Of a DNA stretch of 64,000 nucleotides, positions 61,746 through 64,000 are shown piece after piece. The stretch is taken from positions 1 through 64,000 of the forward strand of contig JACCGJ010008729.1 of NCBI GenBank assembly GCA_013407085.1. Reading direction: 5' to 3'. This DNA is from Atriophallophorus winterbourni. Lineage: Eukaryota > Platyhelminthes > Trematoda > Plagiorchiida > Microphallidae. The notes below the pieces were generated by a model. That model had not been told where the DNA came from. It searched no databases and was given only the letters and a program-made list of their open reading frames with translations. A program made the position numbers and the translations under genes. Position 1 is the first letter of the stretch. Every line of letters starts with the position of its first letter.

Positions 61746-63605
61746 ATGTATTCTCATGTGGTGACCCTGCTCCCTCTCGACGTAGCTGAACAAGTCAGTG
61801 ATCTCATTCATGCTATGCCTGAGGTCAAGCCATACGAAAAGCTCAAATCCGCTCTAATAGACCGAATTGGTTTTTCTGAGCAACAGAAGCTCGACGTCCT
61901 CTTTTCCAAAATGGCTCTTGGTGATAAAAAGCCATCTCAGCTTCTTCGCCAGATGAAAGAGCTACTTGGAGACAAAAGGATTGAGGAGAGCATTTTAACA
62001 CAGTTGTGGTTTAAAAACCTCCCAACTGACATTTGCCAAGTGCTTGCTGGTTTGATTACTTACGTATCATTAGACGAACTAGCACAAGCGGCTGACAAAA
62101 TGCTCGAAGCCAAAAAAGCCGACCAAATTACGGTTGATTCCGCACACATCAATTCGCCCTGTCCATGTTCGGAATTAAAAGAACAAGTCGCTGAACTAAC
62201 TCTTGCGGCGAACTCTCTTTTGTCAAAATCTCCCAACCCACCTCGCTCAAAATCTAAATCTCGACCATCGGAAACCCCTGAGCGCGTATGTTGGTACCAC
62301 AAGAGATATGGGGATAAAGCATCAAAATGCATCTCTCCGTGTTCAAAAACCGTCAAAATCAAGGGTCAATCAGTTACGGCGACTACTGTTCCCGGCCTAC
62401 CAAACCCGAGTCGCCTATTCTATGTTACAGACAAATCGAGTGGTCTGCGCTTTCTAGTCGATACTGGCGCTGAAATTAGCGTCATACCTCCAACATCCAA
62501 CACCTCCAAACCGTCGTCCTACACTCTTCAGGCGGCAAATGGCACTCGTATTAACACTTACGGCCAACGCCTGCTAACCCTCAACTTAGGACTAAGACGC
62601 AGTTTTCCCTGGGTGTTTCTCATCGCGGAGGTAAATTGCCCAATAATCGGCATCGACTTTCTGTCTCACTTCGGTCTAACTGTCGAAGTAAAACAGCGGA
62701 GATTAGTAGACACAACAACCTCTTTACGGGTGTCAGGTATCACTACTAAAGCCATTTCCTCCGGCATCAAAGCTGTCACTCCAGAAACTTCGACTTTTAG
62801 TGCTATACTGCATGAATTCCTATCCGTCATGCAGCCCCCACGACCGACAGACAAAGTGACACACTCCGTGAAACATCACATTGTCACTAGCGGACCACCA
62901 GTCTCCTTCAGACCTAGGCGACTTCACCCGTCCAAACTCAAGATCGCAAGAGCCGAATTTGATCACATGCTAGAGCTCGGGATCATCCGTCCCTCTTCCA
63001 GCTCCTGGTCGTCACCACTTCATATGGTCCCCAAGAAGACCTCAGATGACTGGAGGCCATGTGGCGACTATCGTGCTCTTAACAATCGAACGGTCCCCGA
63101 CAGATATCCGGTGCCACACATTCACGATTTCTCTTTGAATCTTTGTGCCACGACGATACTTACTAAGCTTGATCTCGTCCGTGCTTATTATCACATCCCC
63201 GTAGCCGAGGAAGACATACCCAAAACGGCAGTCACAACTCCTTTCGGCTTATACGAATTCACTCGGATGCCCTTCGGCCTGAGAAACGCTGCACAAACCT
63301 TCCAACGTTTCATCGACGAAGTCTTGCGAGGCTTGCCGTTTGCCTACGCATACATCGACGACGTCTTGATTGCCAGCAACTCTCCAGAGGAGCATGTCGA
63401 GCACATCCGTCTCGTTTTAGAGCGTTTCGTTAACTACGGGATAAAGATCAACCCAAGTAAATGCATTTTCGGCACAGATTCACTGGACTTCCTCGGTCAT
63501 CGCCTTACTCGATCTGGTATCACACCTCTTCCCGAGAAATGCCAGGCGATTTCCGACTTTCCTGTCCCAACAACGGTAACCAGTTGCGCCGCTTTATCGG
63601 CATGA
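61746..63605 (+). CDS. Gypsy Gag-Pol frame: Gag, protease, reverse transcriptase
   Basis: A 619-codon open frame; its first ATG is internal, since the true start is probably 61593. Gag helices occupy the first 130 residues or so, then a Ser/Pro/Lys-rich linker, the Cys-His-Cys-Cys motif (about residues 180-200), the aspartic protease active site [13 protein letters not shown] (about residues 236-248), and reverse transcriptase ([32 protein letters not shown], catalytic YIDD at 63351-63362). The frame then runs off into unrelated residues and stops at 63605, because a one-base indel near 63578-63582 moves the true frame. Confidence 0.88.
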   Translation: MYSHVVTLLPLDVAEQVSDLIHAMPEVKPYEKLKSALIDRIGFSEQQKLDVLFSKMALGDKKPSQLLRQMKELLGDKRIEESILTQLWFKNLPTDICQVLAGLITYVSLDELAQAADKMLEAKKADQITVDSAHINSPCPCSELKEQVAELTLAANSLLSKSPNPPRSKSKSRPSETPERVCWYHKRYGDKASKCISPCSKTVKIKGQSVTATTVPGLPNPSRLFYVTDKSSGLRFLVDTGAEISVIPPTSNTSKPSSYTLQAANGTRINTYGQRLLTLNLGLRRSFPWVFLIAEVNCPIIGIDFLSHFGLTVEVKQRRLVDTTTSLRVSGITTKAISSGIKAVTPETSTFSAILHEFLSVMQPPRPTDKVTHSVKHHIVTSGPPVSFRPRRLHPSKLKIARAEFDHMLELGIIRPSSSSWSSPLHMVPKKTSDDWRPCGDYRALNNRTVPDRYPVPHIHDFSLNLCATTILTKLDLVRAYYHIPVAEEDIPKTAVTTPFGLYEFTRMPFGLRNAAQTFQRFIDEVLRGLPFAYAYIDDVLIASNSPEEHVEHIRLVLERFVNYGIKINPSKCIFGTDSLDFLGHRLTRSGITPLPEKCQAISDFPVPTTVTSCAALSA

Positions 63606-64000
63606 TCAACTTTTACCGTCGCTTTATTCCAAACTGCGCAAAGATCATCGCACCGCTGACCGATTTGCTCGACTCCAAATCAAAATCACTACAGCTTTCG
63701 TCAGAGGCACTTGAAGCTTTTGCCGCATCCAAAAAAGCTCTTTGCAGTGCCACAGAACTCTCATTCATTGATCCGGAACCGACCTTTCCTTTGTCATTGA
63801 CGACCGATGCCTCCAATTCGGCTGTGGGAGCTGTTTTACAACAACACCACAAGAACACAGTCCGTCCACTGGCATTTTTCTCGCAAAAGCTTAATCCGGC
63901 ACAAACTCGCTACAGCACATTTGGCCGTGAATTACTTGCGATATATTTGGCCATACGGCATTTCCGTCATTTACTGGAAGGTCGTGACTTCATTATCTTT
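63580..64000 (+). pseudogene. Gypsy Pol continuation after frameshift: RT end and RNase H
   Basis: In the shifted frame the sequence reads [17 protein letters not shown] (RT connection) and then RNase H start TTDASNSAVGAVLQQ, LAFFSQKLNPAQTRYSTFGR, ELLAIYLAIRHFRHLLEGRD, up to the window end. The rest of RNase H and integrase are not visible. The minus-strand frame over 63613-63858 is a shadow. Confidence 0.85.

Larger units (their letters stand above)
61073..64000 (+). mobile_element. CsRn1-clade Gypsy LTR retrotransposon (cut by window end, broken)
   Basis: The 5' LTR (61073-61460) is followed by a tRNA-Trp-like primer binding site and one long Gag-Pol region. The order is Gag, Cys-rich Gag motif, aspartic protease, reverse transcriptase, start of RNase H; the integrase and 3' LTR lie beyond the window. 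The Gag motif ([14 protein letters not shown] near 62290) has the Cys-His-Cys-Cys pattern typical of the CsRn1 clade of trematodes and other animals. A nonsense codon and a frameshift make the copy defective (see the CDS entries). Confidence 0.9.

Noticed and set aside
62060..62362. Minus-strand ORF within the Gypsy Gag region
   Set aside because: Shadow of the plus-strand Gag-Pol frame, which has clear motifs.

Overview
The window looks like nuclear DNA of a digenean flatworm (trematode). It is AT-rich and gene-poor. Its few host genes are split by a mixture of very small introns (29-38 nt) and multi-kilobase introns packed with repeats. The repeats are of kinds known from flukes: CR1-like and RTE-like non-LTR retrotransposons, a CsRn1-clade Gypsy LTR element with the unusual Cys-His-Cys-Cys Gag motif, and short repeats carrying hammerhead ribozymes. 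The species cannot be fixed from sequence reading alone. There is no operon, plasmid, CRISPR array or prokaryotic feature.

Four host genes can be supported. (1) Plus strand, about 2.05-16.17 kb: an unrecognised multi-exon gene for a Ser/Thr/Arg-rich, probably disordered protein; twelve candidate exons were read, with compatible splice phases except for one unread link (11334 to 13266). (2) Minus strand, 32574 down to 21186: a RIB43A-like coiled-coil protein (RIBC1/RIBC2 family), a microtubule inner protein of ciliary doublets; five exons give 360 codons and only a short last exon is missing. (3) Minus strand, 43161-40001: the last two exons of an unrecognised protein ending in a C-terminal membrane anchor. 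(4) Minus strand, 49970-49152: a two-exon secreted protein of 226 residues that resembles the C16orf89/DUF4735 family.

Region by region: 0-1.3 kb is a CR1-like fragment; 2-16 kb is gene 1, its introns holding the hammerhead repeats; 17-20 kb holds CR1 debris; 21-33 kb is the RIBC gene, with CR1 and RTE copies in its two long introns; 34-40 kb is decayed LINE pieces; 40-43 kb is gene 3 with an RTE copy in its intron; 44-50 kb holds a hammerhead unit, SINE-like repeats and gene 4; 50-61 kb is a dense nest of CR1-like copies interrupted by SINE-like insertions; 61-64 kb is a Gypsy element cut by the window end and broken by a nonsense codon and a frameshift.

The most interesting signal is two unrelated short-repeat families that each carry a minus-strand type I hammerhead ribozyme with almost no stem III. 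One copy (6535-6949) is a near-perfect head-to-head inverted dimer meeting at the hammerhead's palindromic ACCGGT and flanked as one unit by a 13-bp target-site duplication. The other family forms a tandem pair of 362-bp period and has the extra core adenine known from one viroid hammerhead. All coordinates come from hand reading; similarities are from motif recognition, not from searches.
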